Of a stretch of 64,000 nt of DNA, positions 36,320-45,850 are shown piece by piece. The position numbers were made by a program, and so were the translations under genes. Source of the DNA: Alteromonadaceae bacterium BrNp21-10 (GTDB taxonomy: Bacteria; Pseudomonadota; Gammaproteobacteria; Enterobacterales; Alteromonadaceae); contig JAUHQD010000002.1 of assembly GCA_030418115.1 (NCBI GenBank), positions 248,001 to 312,000 of the forward strand, read 5' to 3'. The first letter of the stretch is position 1; each line of letters opens with the position of its first letter. The notes below the pieces were generated by a model. That model was not told the DNA's origin. It made no database searches and worked only from the letters and a program-made list of their open reading frames with translations.

Positions 36320-38599
36320 ATGCCAAAAACCTCATTCTCCCCCGCTAGTTCCAAGACTTTGCGCCAAAGTGTCTTGAACCAAAGTATACTGCAGTCTAGC
36401 TTGTTGTTATGCGTATTCCTTTCTTTGGGCGCAACCCAAGCGCAGCAAAACGTTGATGACAATAGCTTAACAGACACAGAGTATGAAGTGGTTATTGTCA
36501 CCGCCCAAAAACGTGCACAAAAATTGTCCGATGTGCCAATTGCACTGTCGTCCTTCAGCGCGGCGAATATAGAACAAACTGGCATTACTCAATTAAGTGA
36601 GCTGTCCGACTTTATCCCTAATCTATCTATTTCCAGAACCACTGATTTCACCTCAGCGATTACTATCCGCGGCGTCGGTGCTAATAGTCGCAATATTGGC
36701 TTTGATTCGCGGGTGGGGGTGTATTTAGATGGTGTTTATTTAGGGCAGTCACCGGCGCTGAATCAAGAACTACTCGACTTAGAACGAGTAGAAGTGTTGC
36801 GCGGACCACAGGGTAGTTTGTTTGGTAAAAACACCGTGGCAGGTGCAATCAACCTAATATCGAAAACGCCCAGCGATACCTTGGAAGGTAAAGTCAGTGC
36901 GTCGTTAGGCAATCTCAATGCACAAGAATTTCAAGGGCACATTAATCTACCACTTACCGATAGCAGCGCGGCCAAATTCTCGGTCAGTAAGCTTGATAGA
37001 GATGGTTATATCAAAAACCTGACAACAGGTAGTGATCTCAACGAACGGGATGCCTTAGCTTATCGCGGGCAGTTTAGATCATTAATTTCACCCCAGTTAG
37101 AACTTAACCTAAGTGTTGATGGTTTAAATACCGAACGCTTGTCATTTCTCGGGGAAGCGTTATCCGATACATTAAGCTCCAGCATAGACCTTGCAGCGCC
37201 CAATAAAAATGAAGTCGCTACCACTTTTGATACCTTTGAAAAGCGCGACATCGCAGGTGGATCATTGGATTTATCTTATCATTTTGATAATGGTTATGAC
37301 CTTAAATCCATCACCGCCTATCGAGATACCGATATTTTTTATCGTAATGACTCCGACTATGCCGCAGCTGATTTATTAAGTATTGAATACAATGATCAGT
37401 ACCAGCAATGGTCGCAAGAGTTTCAACTCATCTCGCCCATCAATGATTCGCCCTACGAGTATGTTACTGGCCTGTATTTGTATACCCAAGACGCCAATAC
37501 TCAAAGGGATGCCATTAATGGCGCCCATTCTTTCCTTTTTGGTAATACCCCCGGCGCTGTCGTCAATAATAGTGGCAAGGTGAAAACCGATAGCGTCGCA
37601 GCCTTTTTTAATGGTGGGTATGATTTGAGCTCAGCAAACACAATTGGATTAGGACTACGTTATACCCATGAAAGCAAAGATCTCAATTGGTTATTGAATG
37701 GTTCACAATCGGGCATATTTCGTATTGGTAGCACCGATGGGCCAATGATAGATTCACGTAGCGACAGTTATCTATCCTATTCCCTGCATATTAGCCACCG
37801 TATCAATGAGGATCTCACCAGCTATGCTAAATATTCGACCGGTTTTAAAAGTGGGGGTTTTAACCTCGACTACATTACGGATAATGACTTAGCCGCAGGC
37901 ATTGATTTTGATAAAGAAACCGTAGACAGTGCCGAAGTTGGCCTTAAAGGTAATTTCTATGGCAATACCCTTGTGGTTAATATGGCGGCGTTCAGCTCGG
38001 ATTTCAAAAATTATCAGGTGAATCAGTTTATCGATTTAGGCAATGGCGCCTCCTCGATATCCATTCGTAATGCGGCCAAAGCCAAAACACAAGGAGTAGA
38101 ACTGGAAGTCGTTTACCGGCCCATTACTAATTTAGAAGTGCAAGCGAGCATGGGCTTGTTAGATACCGAATTTGATGATTTTCCTGGTGGCCTAACCGGT
38201 GGCGGCAACGCCGCTGGTAAAGAATTAATCAACGCACCAAAAAGTAATTTTTCTTTAGGAATTCAATATATTACCGACCTATCGATGATTAATGCCGACC
38301 TATCGTGGCGATTAGACATTAATCACAATAGCGACTTTTATACTACCGTGGATAACGTTAAAAACGCCACTTTAACAGATGGAACTATTGTTGACTTTGG
38401 CCATGTAGATAGCATCACCTTGGTGAATGCACGAGTGGGATTATTAGGTAACAACAATGGCTTAGAGTTCTATTTATGGGGGCGAAATTTAACCGATGTA
38501 CGCGACCCCATTGATAATCGCAAAGACTTTTTCGGTACTGTTACCACCAATTATGCAGAGCCACGCACTTACGGTATGGAAGTCACTTATAGTTTTTAA
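36320..38599 (+). CDS. TonB-dependent outer membrane receptor (siderophore/vitamin-type)
   Basis: This 759-residue receptor has a signal peptide, a TonB box-like VVIVTAQKRAQKLSDVPIALS, a plug domain (ITIRGVGANSRNIGFDSRVG and VLRGPQGSLFGKNTVAGAINLI) and a 22-strand barrel ending in aromatic GMEVTYSF. The plug resembles the TonB family with TAQKR signature, used for siderophores, vitamins or small glycans. ATG 36320 is preferred because of AAGGA; a TTG at 36287 would add 11 residues. It is divergent from the carboxynorspermidine synthase gene and lies apart from the mannan locus. The ligand is unknown. Confidence 0.88.
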   Translation: MPKTSFSPASSKTLRQSVLNQSILQSSLLLCVFLSLGATQAQQNVDDNSLTDTEYEVVIVTAQKRAQKLSDVPIALSSFSAANIEQTGITQLSELSDFIPNLSISRTTDFTSAITIRGVGANSRNIGFDSRVGVYLDGVYLGQSPALNQELLDLERVEVLRGPQGSLFGKNTVAGAINLISKTPSDTLEGKVSASLGNLNAQEFQGHINLPLTDSSAAKFSVSKLDRDGYIKNLTTGSDLNERDALAYRGQFRSLISPQLELNLSVDGLNTERLSFLGEALSDTLSSSIDLAAPNKNEVATTFDTFEKRDIAGGSLDLSYHFDNGYDLKSITAYRDTDIFYRNDSDYAAADLLSIEYNDQYQQWSQEFQLISPINDSPYEYVTGLYLYTQDANTQRDAINGAHSFLFGNTPGAVVNNSGKVKTDSVAAFFNGGYDLSSANTIGLGLRYTHESKDLNWLLNGSQSGIFRIGSTDGPMIDSRSDSYLSYSLHISHRINEDLTSYAKYSTGFKSGGFNLDYITDNDLAAGIDFDKETVDSAEVGLKGNFYGNTLVVNMAAFSSDFKNYQVNQFIDLGNGASSISIRNAAKAKTQGVELEVVYRPITNLEVQASMGLLDTEFDDFPGGLTGGGNAAGKELINAPKSNFSLGIQYITDLSMINADLSWRLDINHNSDFYTTVDNVKNATLTDGTIVDFGHVDSITLVNARVGLLGNNNGLEFYLWGRNLTDVRDPIDNRKDFFGTVTTNYAEPRTYGMEVTYSF

Positions 38600-38679
38600 A
38601 ATGGAAATGGAGTACCACAAAATGCAATATTTACTATTGGTACTAGTGTTATTTTTTTAATCCCTTATTGATAGGCATA

Positions 38680-38711
38680 AAAAAACCAGAAGCCTAGGCT
38701 TCTGGTTTTTT
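38680..38711. terminator. Bidirectional terminator between convergent TonB receptor genes
   Basis: A perfect 32-bp palindrome, AAAAAACCAGAAGCCT with its complement, gives T-runs in both directions and separates the convergent receptor genes. Confidence 0.9.
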
Positions 38712-38735
38712 AGGTTTTAAACAAATCAGTATTGT

Positions 38736-41700
38736 TTAAAACTTAGCACGTACACCCACGGTATAGCGTGATTCATAATAGTTCTGCCAAGCGAATTGGT
38801 CTTCCCATTCTAGATAATACTCTTCGTATTCCCCAGTAATGTTTGAACCTTGTAAATAAACAGAAATATCTTCAGTAACGTCATAGCTTACAGAAAGGTC
38901 AACATAGGTTGTGCCTTTTTGATATGCGTTGAGATTCGCTCCAGCAACGTTTTGCACGGCCAAACGCTCACTACGATCGTTGACGGCTAAACGCGCTTGA
39001 ATGACATCTGATTGATACCATAAAGCTAAGTTAAATTGAGTTTCAGAGTTATCTGGGAACTGCATTTTGTTACCAGCGATATCCAATGCATCTTGCTCAC
39101 TAGGTGAGTAAGTGAAGTTGGTATCAACACCAAAGTTGGCTAACACGCTGTCTTCATCAAATAAGTCACTAAAAGCTAATTTAGCACTCAATTCCATACC
39201 AGAAATCTCACCACCTTCACCAGGAAGATTGGTGGTAACGTTAGTTGTACGACGAACCACACCATCATTATCGGCGATTTGTGCAGGGAAAGTACCACTG
39301 GTGGTGAAACTATCAATATCCACTAAGAATGCTGCCATACTGAACATACTGGCTTCACCCATATAATATTCAATCGACAAATCGTAGTTAGTTGAATACC
39401 AAGGATCTAACTCTGGGTTACCATTTTGGTTAGCACTGCTAACAGTAAATACACCATCAGGAACATCATCAGTAGAATCGCTGTTAACCACGGTATTAAC
39501 GACTAAACCATCAGCCCACTGATTAAGATTTAGAGGAGTCGTATTTTCTGTATAAGCAAAACGCACAACCACATCATCAGTCGCTTGATAAGTAACGTTC
39601 ACAGCAGGAAGGAAATCTACCCAAGTACGAGTAGTAGTGGTATCACCGATATCAACGTTAGTATTACCGTTAGGTAACGGGTTACCTGCAACGTTTTGGC
39701 GAATACGTAACTCAGTAGACAATAAGCGTGCACCGAAGTTACCACTCCAATCATTATGTTCAAAGTTGGCTTGTAAATAGAACGACGTTTCGTTGAAATC
39801 AACGTTATAAGAACTACCAGGGATCAGCGCTTCACGAGTTTCACCGAAAACACGGTTATGGAACGCTAAAGGATCATCATAGTCTTTTGGATCAGCAGCC
39901 CATACACCTGGAATACCGTTCAATGGACCGAAATCGTCAACCCAGATAACATTATTATTGGCACTTAATTGCATTGGAACTAAAGCGGTGTACGCCATAA
40001 ATTCACCATTAACAATTTCACCAGCACCGGCGGCGCTACAGTTTACGTCAACAGCTTTCCATTGAGCTTCACACTGACCGTTAGTACCTTCATCCCAGAA
40101 TGGGGAGAATAAGTGATAACGATATTCTTCGTTTGAACGCCAGCTCTGACGGAATCCACCTTCAATACTAGTGAAGAAACCTTCTTCTAAAGCAAATTTA
40201 CCATCAAAACGAACTGCATCAATTGAACCAGTGCTATTGGCATTGTTTTCTGATGAATAAGCACCAACAGTGTAAGATTGTTCATTGCTCATCAATTGAC
40301 CAACAGTGGTAGAGCCAGTATTAGTGGATACCATACTATCGAAACCACCCCAAACTGGGAATTCACCGTTAGTATCAATAGTTAACTGTGGATCAGAAGT
40401 ATAACCATTGATGTTACCTACTAAGAAACAACCACCGTCTTCACCACGATTACCGATGATAGTACCACTATCACAAGCTTCCGCTGGGTAGAAGTTAGCG
40501 CCATCTGGGCCAGCATTGGGTAGTTGCCATTTAGTATCACCGGTCCAGGCAGATAAATCACCTTCGTTATAACCGTGACGTTTTTGATTTTCCGCTTTAC
40601 CAGACACAATTCGAGCAGAACCAGTGAAAGCGCCGCCATTGTCATAGTTCAATTCTAAATTGATGTTACGCGAGAACGTATTGAAGCTGTCGTTCTGAGT
40701 CCACGACTTCAAGCGGCGTACATCTAATGCTACAGCTTGATAGCTATCCCAGTTGTCGTCACCCGTCGCGCGCGACTGAGTCGGTGTGAACCAATCTAAA
40801 GTTGCCCAACGGTTAGTGGCACTTAAACCCACTTTACGGAAGTAATCTTCTTGATCTGTATAAAAAACATCTGCAACTAATTCAAAGCCATCACCTAAGT
40901 CAGCTTGGAACGAGGCATTAACACCAAGACGTTCACGTTCGTTGATTTGTTGTAATGCGACATAACCTTGAGGAGAGATATAATCGGTCGGAGAAGTCGC
41001 GCCCCAAGCATTAATACCATTCAACGAACCAGCATCACCGGTAGCACTGGTAGTATTGAAACCATTGTAGTAATTAGCTAAATGCGGGTTAGAGTAACTT
41101 ACGCTGAACAACGCACCAAACTTACCACTGTTATACGCTACTAAACCAGATAACAATGGATCGGTTTCACCGCTGTCTTGACCACGTTGAAATTCAACTT
41201 GAGCTGCACCTGAAAAACCTTCGTCAAAATCAAACGGACGATAAGTTTGAAGGTCAATAGAGCCGGTAATACCAGAGAACACCATATTCGCTTGTGATGT
41301 TTTCGCTACAGACACGCCATTAAATAATTGTGATGGGATATCGGTAAAGTTAGGTTGAACCGAGTTAATGGAGTTAGCACCAATGTACTGCTCACCATTT
41401 AAGGTAACCATAACTTGTGGTAAACCACGAACGTTAACCTGAGCACCTTCACCGGCAGAGCGACGAACTTGTACACCAGAAATACGCTGTAATGAATCTG
41501 AAATAGTAACATCGGGAAGTTTACCGATATCCACAGCAGAAATACTATCAACCACGTTCGCCGCGGAACGCTTATCAAAGATAGACGCGACCTGTGAACC
41601 ACGGATACCGCTGACATTAATAACTTCCATATCACCGGCTTTTTCAGTGTCTGCGTCCTGCGCCAATACACTGCCAGTATATAAACTGGCAGCAACACTG

Positions 41701-41756
41701 AGGGCAAGTGCAGAAACTTTAAAACTACTGCTATTTTTTTGCTTTATTGCATTCAT
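38736..41756 (-). CDS. TonB-dependent receptor, TonB-Xanth-Caul type, mannan-locus
   Basis: This is a 1006-residue outer-membrane receptor of the long type found in carbohydrate utilisation loci. A signal peptide ends near residue 33 (SVLAQD). The plug begins VINVSGIRGSQVASIFDKRS and contains SISAVDIGKLPDVTISDSL, VNVRGLPQVMVTLNGEQYI; the barrel ends VGVRAKF. The start at 41756 is chosen for the conserved signal; 20 more codons upstream are open. Its 480-base upstream region holds three AACCGGTT palindromes and a TACAAACGTTTTCAT site, suggesting glycan-responsive control with the neighbouring hydrolases. The ligand is inferred to be a manno-oligosaccharide. Confidence 0.9.
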   Translation of the reverse strand: MNAIKQKNSSSFKVSALALSVAASLYTGSVLAQDADTEKAGDMEVINVSGIRGSQVASIFDKRSAANVVDSISAVDIGKLPDVTISDSLQRISGVQVRRSAGEGAQVNVRGLPQVMVTLNGEQYIGANSINSVQPNFTDIPSQLFNGVSVAKTSQANMVFSGITGSIDLQTYRPFDFDEGFSGAAQVEFQRGQDSGETDPLLSGLVAYNSGKFGALFSVSYSNPHLANYYNGFNTTSATGDAGSLNGINAWGATSPTDYISPQGYVALQQINERERLGVNASFQADLGDGFELVADVFYTDQEDYFRKVGLSATNRWATLDWFTPTQSRATGDDNWDSYQAVALDVRRLKSWTQNDSFNTFSRNINLELNYDNGGAFTGSARIVSGKAENQKRHGYNEGDLSAWTGDTKWQLPNAGPDGANFYPAEACDSGTIIGNRGEDGGCFLVGNINGYTSDPQLTIDTNGEFPVWGGFDSMVSTNTGSTTVGQLMSNEQSYTVGAYSSENNANSTGSIDAVRFDGKFALEEGFFTSIEGGFRQSWRSNEEYRYHLFSPFWDEGTNGQCEAQWKAVDVNCSAAGAGEIVNGEFMAYTALVPMQLSANNNVIWVDDFGPLNGIPGVWAADPKDYDDPLAFHNRVFGETREALIPGSSYNVDFNETSFYLQANFEHNDWSGNFGARLLSTELRIRQNVAGNPLPNGNTNVDIGDTTTTRTWVDFLPAVNVTYQATDDVVVRFAYTENTTPLNLNQWADGLVVNTVVNSDSTDDVPDGVFTVSSANQNGNPELDPWYSTNYDLSIEYYMGEASMFSMAAFLVDIDSFTTSGTFPAQIADNDGVVRRTTNVTTNLPGEGGEISGMELSAKLAFSDLFDEDSVLANFGVDTNFTYSPSEQDALDIAGNKMQFPDNSETQFNLALWYQSDVIQARLAVNDRSERLAVQNVAGANLNAYQKGTTYVDLSVSYDVTEDISVYLQGSNITGEYEEYYLEWEDQFAWQNYYESRYTVGVRAKF

Positions 41757-41869
41757 AACATTTTCCAAATTTTGTTGTTGTTGTCCCAAATTGGTAGCCT
41801 TTTCTGCCTTTTCCACAATTTAGTGAACTCAATTGTGAAGCTCGTAGAAAGTCACCGAAAACACAAAAT

Positions 41870-41881
41870 GTAACCGGTTAC
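41870..41881. promoter_or_regulatory. Palindromic operator GTAACCGGTTAC (site 1)
   Basis: A perfect 12-bp palindrome lies 114 bases upstream of the receptor start. It is identical to the core of site 2 and similar to sites upstream of the alpha-galactosidase and GH5-GH3 genes. It resembles LacI-family operators. Confidence 0.75.
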
Positions 41882-41956
41882 TATTTATACGCGTGCCAAC
41901 CCTAGGCTTAGCTCTATTTTACTTATTTTCAGGCATAGAGAGATCGACTTAACTTT

Positions 41957-41968
41957 GTAACCGGTTAC
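41957..41968. promoter_or_regulatory. Palindromic operator GTAACCGGTTAC (site 2)
   Basis: This is a second perfect copy, 87 bases from the first (about eight helical turns). That spacing would allow looping or cooperative binding. Confidence 0.75.
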
Positions 41969-41982
41969 TAATAACACTCAAA

Positions 41983-41994
41983 TGAACCGGTTAA
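41983..41994. promoter_or_regulatory. Operator-like TGAACCGGTTAA (site 3)
   Basis: A third copy is shifted 26 bases from site 2. Its flanks AAATGAACCG and TTAAT match the site at 51219-51230 except for one base in the core. Confidence 0.65.
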
Positions 41995-42017
41995 TCTAGA
42001 TACTTTCATGAATCTAA

Positions 42018-42032
42018 TACAAACGTTTTCAT
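42018..42032. promoter_or_regulatory. Shared 15-mer TACAAACGTTTTCAT
   Basis: This near-palindrome (core AAACGTTT) occurs exactly, in opposite orientation, at 51119-51133 in the promoter region of the other TonB receptor of the locus. It is probably a binding site for a second LacI-type regulator. Confidence 0.6.
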
Positions 42033-42194
42033 TTTTCAATAACAAAAATATAACAATGGGAAAAATTATTTACGTAACTCGGTGTGATGACAAGCACTAT
42101 CAACGTTGAAAGACTTTAAAAATATAGGTTTACGGAAAGGTTAAATTAAATTCGTGAGTATTAAAAAATTCCTAAAAAAATGTTAACAAATGTA

Positions 42195-42217
42195 AAAGCC
42201 GGCACAAGGCCGGCTTT
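42195..42217 (-). terminator. Hairpin terminator after alpha-galactosidase gene
   Basis: The stem AAAGCCGGC/GCCGGCTTT with a 5-base loop lies 20 bases past the gene's stop codon on the minus strand. The T-run is weak (TTTTACATTT). Confidence 0.7.
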
Positions 42218-42236
42218 GTTAAGAATTAAACTACGA

Positions 42237-43481
42237 TTACATTGCCAGTATTAATGTTAGTGTTTCATGACCTTGAATTTTGGTATTCAGCGATTTACTA
42301 GTATCACCCAACATTTTGTTATGCCAAACATCTTTGATCTGATGACGGGTATTTTTAAGGTCGATTTTCTTACCTGACAGTTCATCGACAATCACACCCT
42401 GAGCGACAAAATCAAAATTGAAGTCAACAGCCTGATCATTACGATTTAGTATTGCCATAGCCCAGCGTGCGTTGGCTAGTGGCTTCAACCACACATCTAC
42501 ACCATTCTGCGCTTGATATTTAAAGCCTTGAATACCCAAAATATCTTGGTTTATAGCGACCACATCTTTATTGGTAAGGGTTGCTAATGTCTCTTTCGAC
42601 ATACTGCGCAAATCATTACCTGCAATTAACGGTGATGCTAGCATTGCCCACATAGTGAAGTGGGACTGATCTTCAAGTGTCGATAAGCCATTACCCACTT
42701 CCATCATATCCATATCATTCCAGTGACCAGGGCCTGCATATTGACGAATGTTATGACGCATATCCAGAATTTTTAAAATACCCCACGATGACCACTCATT
42801 AGGCGTCCCCTCTAAATGCTTATGCTCACAATCCCAACAATTAATGATGTCGCCGGATGTACGCCATAAATGGCCGATATCGGTAGCCCATTCCCAAGGC
42901 TGATTATCACCCCATTCGCACACACTAAATACAATAGGTCGGCCGGCTTGGAATAACGCATCACGCATGGTCATATAAGCACCCTCCGCTTTTAAGCCCT
43001 CCGTGTTACACCAGTCATATTTAAGGTAATCAATACCCCATTTGGCATATTGTTTGGCATCTTGAAATTCATAACCACGGCTGCCGGGTTTACCGCCACA
43101 GGTTTTCCAACCTGCATCAGAATAAAGACCAAGCTTTAAACCTTTGCTATGAACATAATCTGCTAGTGCCTTCATACCAGAAGGAAAATGCTCTTTATTC
43201 ACTTGAATATTGCCATTCTCGTCACGCTCACCGTGCCAGCAGTCATCAATATTAATATATTCATAGCCGGCGTCTTTCATACCGGATTTAGCCATAATAT
43301 CGGCCATCTCTTTGATCATTTTCTCATTGATATCGCAAGCAAACGTATTCCAACTGTTCCAACCCATAGGGGGCGTTAATGCAATATCATCAAACTTTTT
43401 AGCGACAACATGACCGCTAATAAACAACATTAATATTGATGAAACAATCACAGCTACTTTAGCAGCAGAAGACTTAATCAT
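42237..43481 (-). CDS. Secreted alpha-galactosidase, GH27
   Basis: This enzyme removes alpha-1,6-galactose side chains, as found on galactomannan and galactoglucomannan. A signal peptide ends near residue 27 (HVVA). The GH27 signatures LTPPMGWNSWNTFACDI, NIDDCWHGERD, DYLKYDWCN with nucleophile Asp156, WRTSGDI with acid/base Asp211, and GHWNDMDMMEVGNG are present. The start at 43481 has AGGAAAATAATT upstream. Two AACCGGTT-type sites lie upstream (43516-43527, 43560-43571), so it is probably induced with the receptor and mannanase. It ends a run of six co-directional genes. Confidence 0.94.
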   Translation of the reverse strand: MIKSSAAKVAVIVSSILMLFISGHVVAKKFDDIALTPPMGWNSWNTFACDINEKMIKEMADIMAKSGMKDAGYEYINIDDCWHGERDENGNIQVNKEHFPSGMKALADYVHSKGLKLGLYSDAGWKTCGGKPGSRGYEFQDAKQYAKWGIDYLKYDWCNTEGLKAEGAYMTMRDALFQAGRPIVFSVCEWGDNQPWEWATDIGHLWRTSGDIINCWDCEHKHLEGTPNEWSSWGILKILDMRHNIRQYAGPGHWNDMDMMEVGNGLSTLEDQSHFTMWAMLASPLIAGNDLRSMSKETLATLTNKDVVAINQDILGIQGFKYQAQNGVDVWLKPLANARWAMAILNRNDQAVDFNFDFVAQGVIVDELSGKKIDLKNTRHQIKDVWHNKMLGDTSKSLNTKIQGHETLTLILAM

Positions 43482-43515
43482 AATTATTTTCCTAGTAAAA
43501 TCATTTTTCAATATG

Positions 43516-43527
43516 TTAACCGGTTTC
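43516..43527. promoter_or_regulatory. Operator-like TTAACCGGTTTC upstream of alpha-galactosidase
   Basis: The 8-bp core AACCGGTT lies 35 bases before the alpha-galactosidase start codon. It shares its core with the operators upstream of the receptor and the GH5-GH3 gene. Confidence 0.65.
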
Positions 43528-43559
43528 ATGACAACATAGCTATAATAAAATCGTCAAAA

Positions 43560-43571
43560 TGCACCGGTTCA
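43560..43571. promoter_or_regulatory. Operator-like TGCACCGGTTCA upstream of alpha-galactosidase
   Basis: This is a palindromic variant of the AACCGGTT site, 44 bases from the neighbouring one. It lies just beyond the DUF6445 stop codon, so the alpha-galactosidase gene likely has its own promoter. Confidence 0.5.
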
Positions 43572-43605
43572 TATTTGATGTTTGAAAGCTAATTAAGCGC
43601 CTTTA

Positions 43606-44310
43606 TTAATAGTTGCAATCAATAAAACTACTAATGGTCAGTCGCCCGTTTTGGGGATCTGGATCAAATGAAAAATCAGTTGGAATAGAGCCTGAATGCA
43701 AGGCATTGCTGTGATACACAATTAAGCGATTAAATACGCCTTTCTGCTCACCGATACGGGTATATAAGGAAGAATCCCCATTAATATAACCATCCTCGGG
43801 AGTCGGAATTCGGCCTCCACCATTTTCTTGTTCAAGGGAGGTGTAATAAGGTATTTTCCGTGTCTCATCTATATATTCAAATCCAGTCTTGCGATGACGA
43901 TAAAATGAGGTACCTCCCAAATCACCTTTAAACAAATAAAAAACGGCGGCTAAAGCATTTTTTTCAACGGTATCAAAATGCGGAATACGCTGCAGTAACG
44001 TTAACTGATTTGGAGGAGTAGTAACTAAAGAATATTGGCATAATGACAGTTTAAGTTTCAACTTTTCATCAGCAAAAAAATGCTTTTTCCGCTGCTGTAG
44101 TACATTGAGCAATAGATGCTCAAAATTCGCACCAGCTGGCGCTCGAACACCGGGATACAACGATCCATTGGCGACAAAATGCAGCTGACTGGCATGTTCT
44201 ATCATCTGCTCTGCATCTTGCACAAAGTTATCGATAACCAATAACGGTAATTTTTCCTTGCCAATGTAAGTCTCGGTTACTTGCATATTAGGGTTAAGAT
44301 TCAGTTGCAT
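43606..44310 (-). CDS. DUF6445 family protein, 2OG-Fe(II) oxygenase-like
   Basis: This 234-residue cytoplasmic protein resembles DUF6445. It has an oxygenase-like iron triad pattern: HFDT (His111, Asp113), YHSNALHSG (His200/His205) and a later Arg223 in NGRLTISSFI, as in prolyl-hydroxylase-type 2-oxoglutarate dioxygenases. No function is established. The start at 44310 lies four bases after the halogenase stop, so the two are coupled. Such proteins recur beside Trp-halogenase-like and SapC genes in TonB-receptor loci. Confidence 0.72.
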   Translation of the reverse strand: MQLNLNPNMQVTETYIGKEKLPLLVIDNFVQDAEQMIEHASQLHFVANGSLYPGVRAPAGANFEHLLLNVLQQRKKHFFADEKLKLKLSLCQYSLVTTPPNQLTLLQRIPHFDTVEKNALAAVFYLFKGDLGGTSFYRHRKTGFEYIDETRKIPYYTSLEQENGGGRIPTPEDGYINGDSSLYTRIGEQKGVFNRLIVYHSNALHSGSIPTDFSFDPDPQNGRLTISSFIDCNY

Positions 44311-44314
44311 GCTG

Positions 44315-45799
44315 TTATTCCGCGGCTTTGCAATAGTTATGAACAAATTCAGCATGGTTCGGTAACTTATTGACTACACCAGCAATTGTGGTGCGAATAT
44401 TAGCAAGATGCGCAATGAGTTCTTTATCCGACATAGTACTGAAAATTGAATGATACGAATTAGGACGAATACCCTGACCTAACATCACGTGTGTCCACGA
44501 TTCTAATCTAAACAGTTCGCGCTCATTTAAAAACACATTAGCGTTATTTTTAAATAATTCAATTCGATGAGCCAACGAGTCTGGAATACTCATATTTTTG
44601 CAGTAACGCCAAAACTCGCTATCCTCGCGATCCGTCACATGATAATGCAAAATAATGAAATCGCGGACATTTTCTATTTCAACAACAGACTGCTGGTTAT
44701 ACTCATTAATAATCGCAGGCGATATGCCATTAAATGGAAACATTCGCATTAAGCGAGTCACACCATTCATAAACAAATAAATACTGGTTGACTCCAAAGG
44801 CTCGACAAAGCCACTGGATAAACCTAACGCGATACAATTATTACTCCAAAAAGCCTTACGACGACCCGTTTTATATTTTATGGTTCGAGGCTCAGTCAGT
44901 TTCTTACCTTTAATGTTCTCGAGCAATGTTTGTTTAGCATCATCATCCGATTGAAACTCACTGCAATAGACTAACCCATTACCAACACGGTGCTGCAATG
45001 GAATATGCCATTGCCATCCAGCTTGGTGAGCGGTACAAGTTACATAAGGCACCGCAGGCCCAACTGATTCTGTTTGCACGGGAATAGCACTGTCACAAGG
45101 CAGCCAATGTGACCAGTCTTCATAACCCACCTTAAGAGTTTTTTCGATCAACAAACCTAAAAAACCAGTGCAGTCGATAAACAAGTCACCTTCAATCAGC
45201 TGACCAGACTCCATTTGCAGCGCTTTAATATCACCATTAGGGTGTTGTTGGACTTGTTGAATTTTACCTTCAATGCGCACTAAGCCATTGGCTTCGCTAA
45301 ACTTACGTAAGTATTTCGCGTAACGCGTGGCATCTAAATGATAAGCATAATTAATGCTGCCACTTTTTGATGTAGCGAACTTGTCGGCTTTAGCGGCTTG
45401 GGATTCCAAACAATATTCACCAAACGCAGCATTCACATCACGGCTTTTTCCATGAAGCCAAAAATGCTGAAAATCGGCAAGAAAGGTCCCTTGGCCGGTG
45501 GTACCAAAGGGGTGAAAATATTCATCGCCTATTTGTCCCCAATTTTTAAAAGATATCCCTAATTTAAACGTCGCTTCCGTTGCACGCATGAACTCTTGCT
45601 CATCAATACCGAGTAAAGAATGGAAAACGCGCATTGGCGGAATAGTGGCTTCGCCAACACCAACGGTACCGATTTGATCTGATTCAACAAGTGTTACATC
45701 AACTAAACCTTTCAGCTTTTTAGAGAGTGCAGCAGCAGCAACCCAACCAGCAGTTCCCCCTCCGGCAATAACGACTTTTTTTATTTTATTAGTTTGCAA
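44315..45799 (-). CDS. Flavin-dependent tryptophan-halogenase family protein
   Basis: The 494-residue flavoprotein carries the FAD motif VVIAGGGTAGW (9-19), a lysine in the ATFKLGISFKNW segment (Lys79) at the position of the family's catalytic lysine, the halogenase motif WQWHIP (262-267), and FVEPLESTSIYLF with Glu336. The enzyme therefore looks competent to make hypohalous acid from FADH2, oxygen and halide. Family members related to this group sit in TonB-receptor gene clusters and their natural substrates are unknown. It lies 51 bases after the cupin gene; DUF6445 follows after four bases. Free tryptophan is not assumed to be the substrate. Confidence 0.88.
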   Translation of the reverse strand: MQTNKIKKVVIAGGGTAGWVAAAALSKKLKGLVDVTLVESDQIGTVGVGEATIPPMRVFHSLLGIDEQEFMRATEATFKLGISFKNWGQIGDEYFHPFGTTGQGTFLADFQHFWLHGKSRDVNAAFGEYCLESQAAKADKFATSKSGSINYAYHLDATRYAKYLRKFSEANGLVRIEGKIQQVQQHPNGDIKALQMESGQLIEGDLFIDCTGFLGLLIEKTLKVGYEDWSHWLPCDSAIPVQTESVGPAVPYVTCTAHQAGWQWHIPLQHRVGNGLVYCSEFQSDDDAKQTLLENIKGKKLTEPRTIKYKTGRRKAFWSNNCIALGLSSGFVEPLESTSIYLFMNGVTRLMRMFPFNGISPAIINEYNQQSVVEIENVRDFIILHYHVTDREDSEFWRYCKNMSIPDSLAHRIELFKNNANVFLNERELFRLESWTHVMLGQGIRPNSYHSIFSTMSDKELIAHLANIRTTIAGVVNKLPNHAEFVHNYCKAAE

Positions 45800-45850
45800 A
45801 ATGGTCTCTCTTATTTAACTTTGCTAGCTACACAAATATTTAATACCCGA

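Larger units (their letters stand above)
41757..42236. other. Regulatory region upstream of mannan-locus TonB receptor
   Basis: This 480-base region separates the alpha-galactosidase end (and its terminator) from the receptor start. It carries three AACCGGTT-type operators, one ACGTTTTC-type site and low-GC promoter sequence. No gene is seen. The sites are listed individually. Confidence 0.7.

Noticed and set aside
38622-38660. Tiny plus-strand frame after the TonB receptor gene
   Set aside because: It has only twelve codons and lies in the gap leading to a bidirectional terminator; there is no support for translation.
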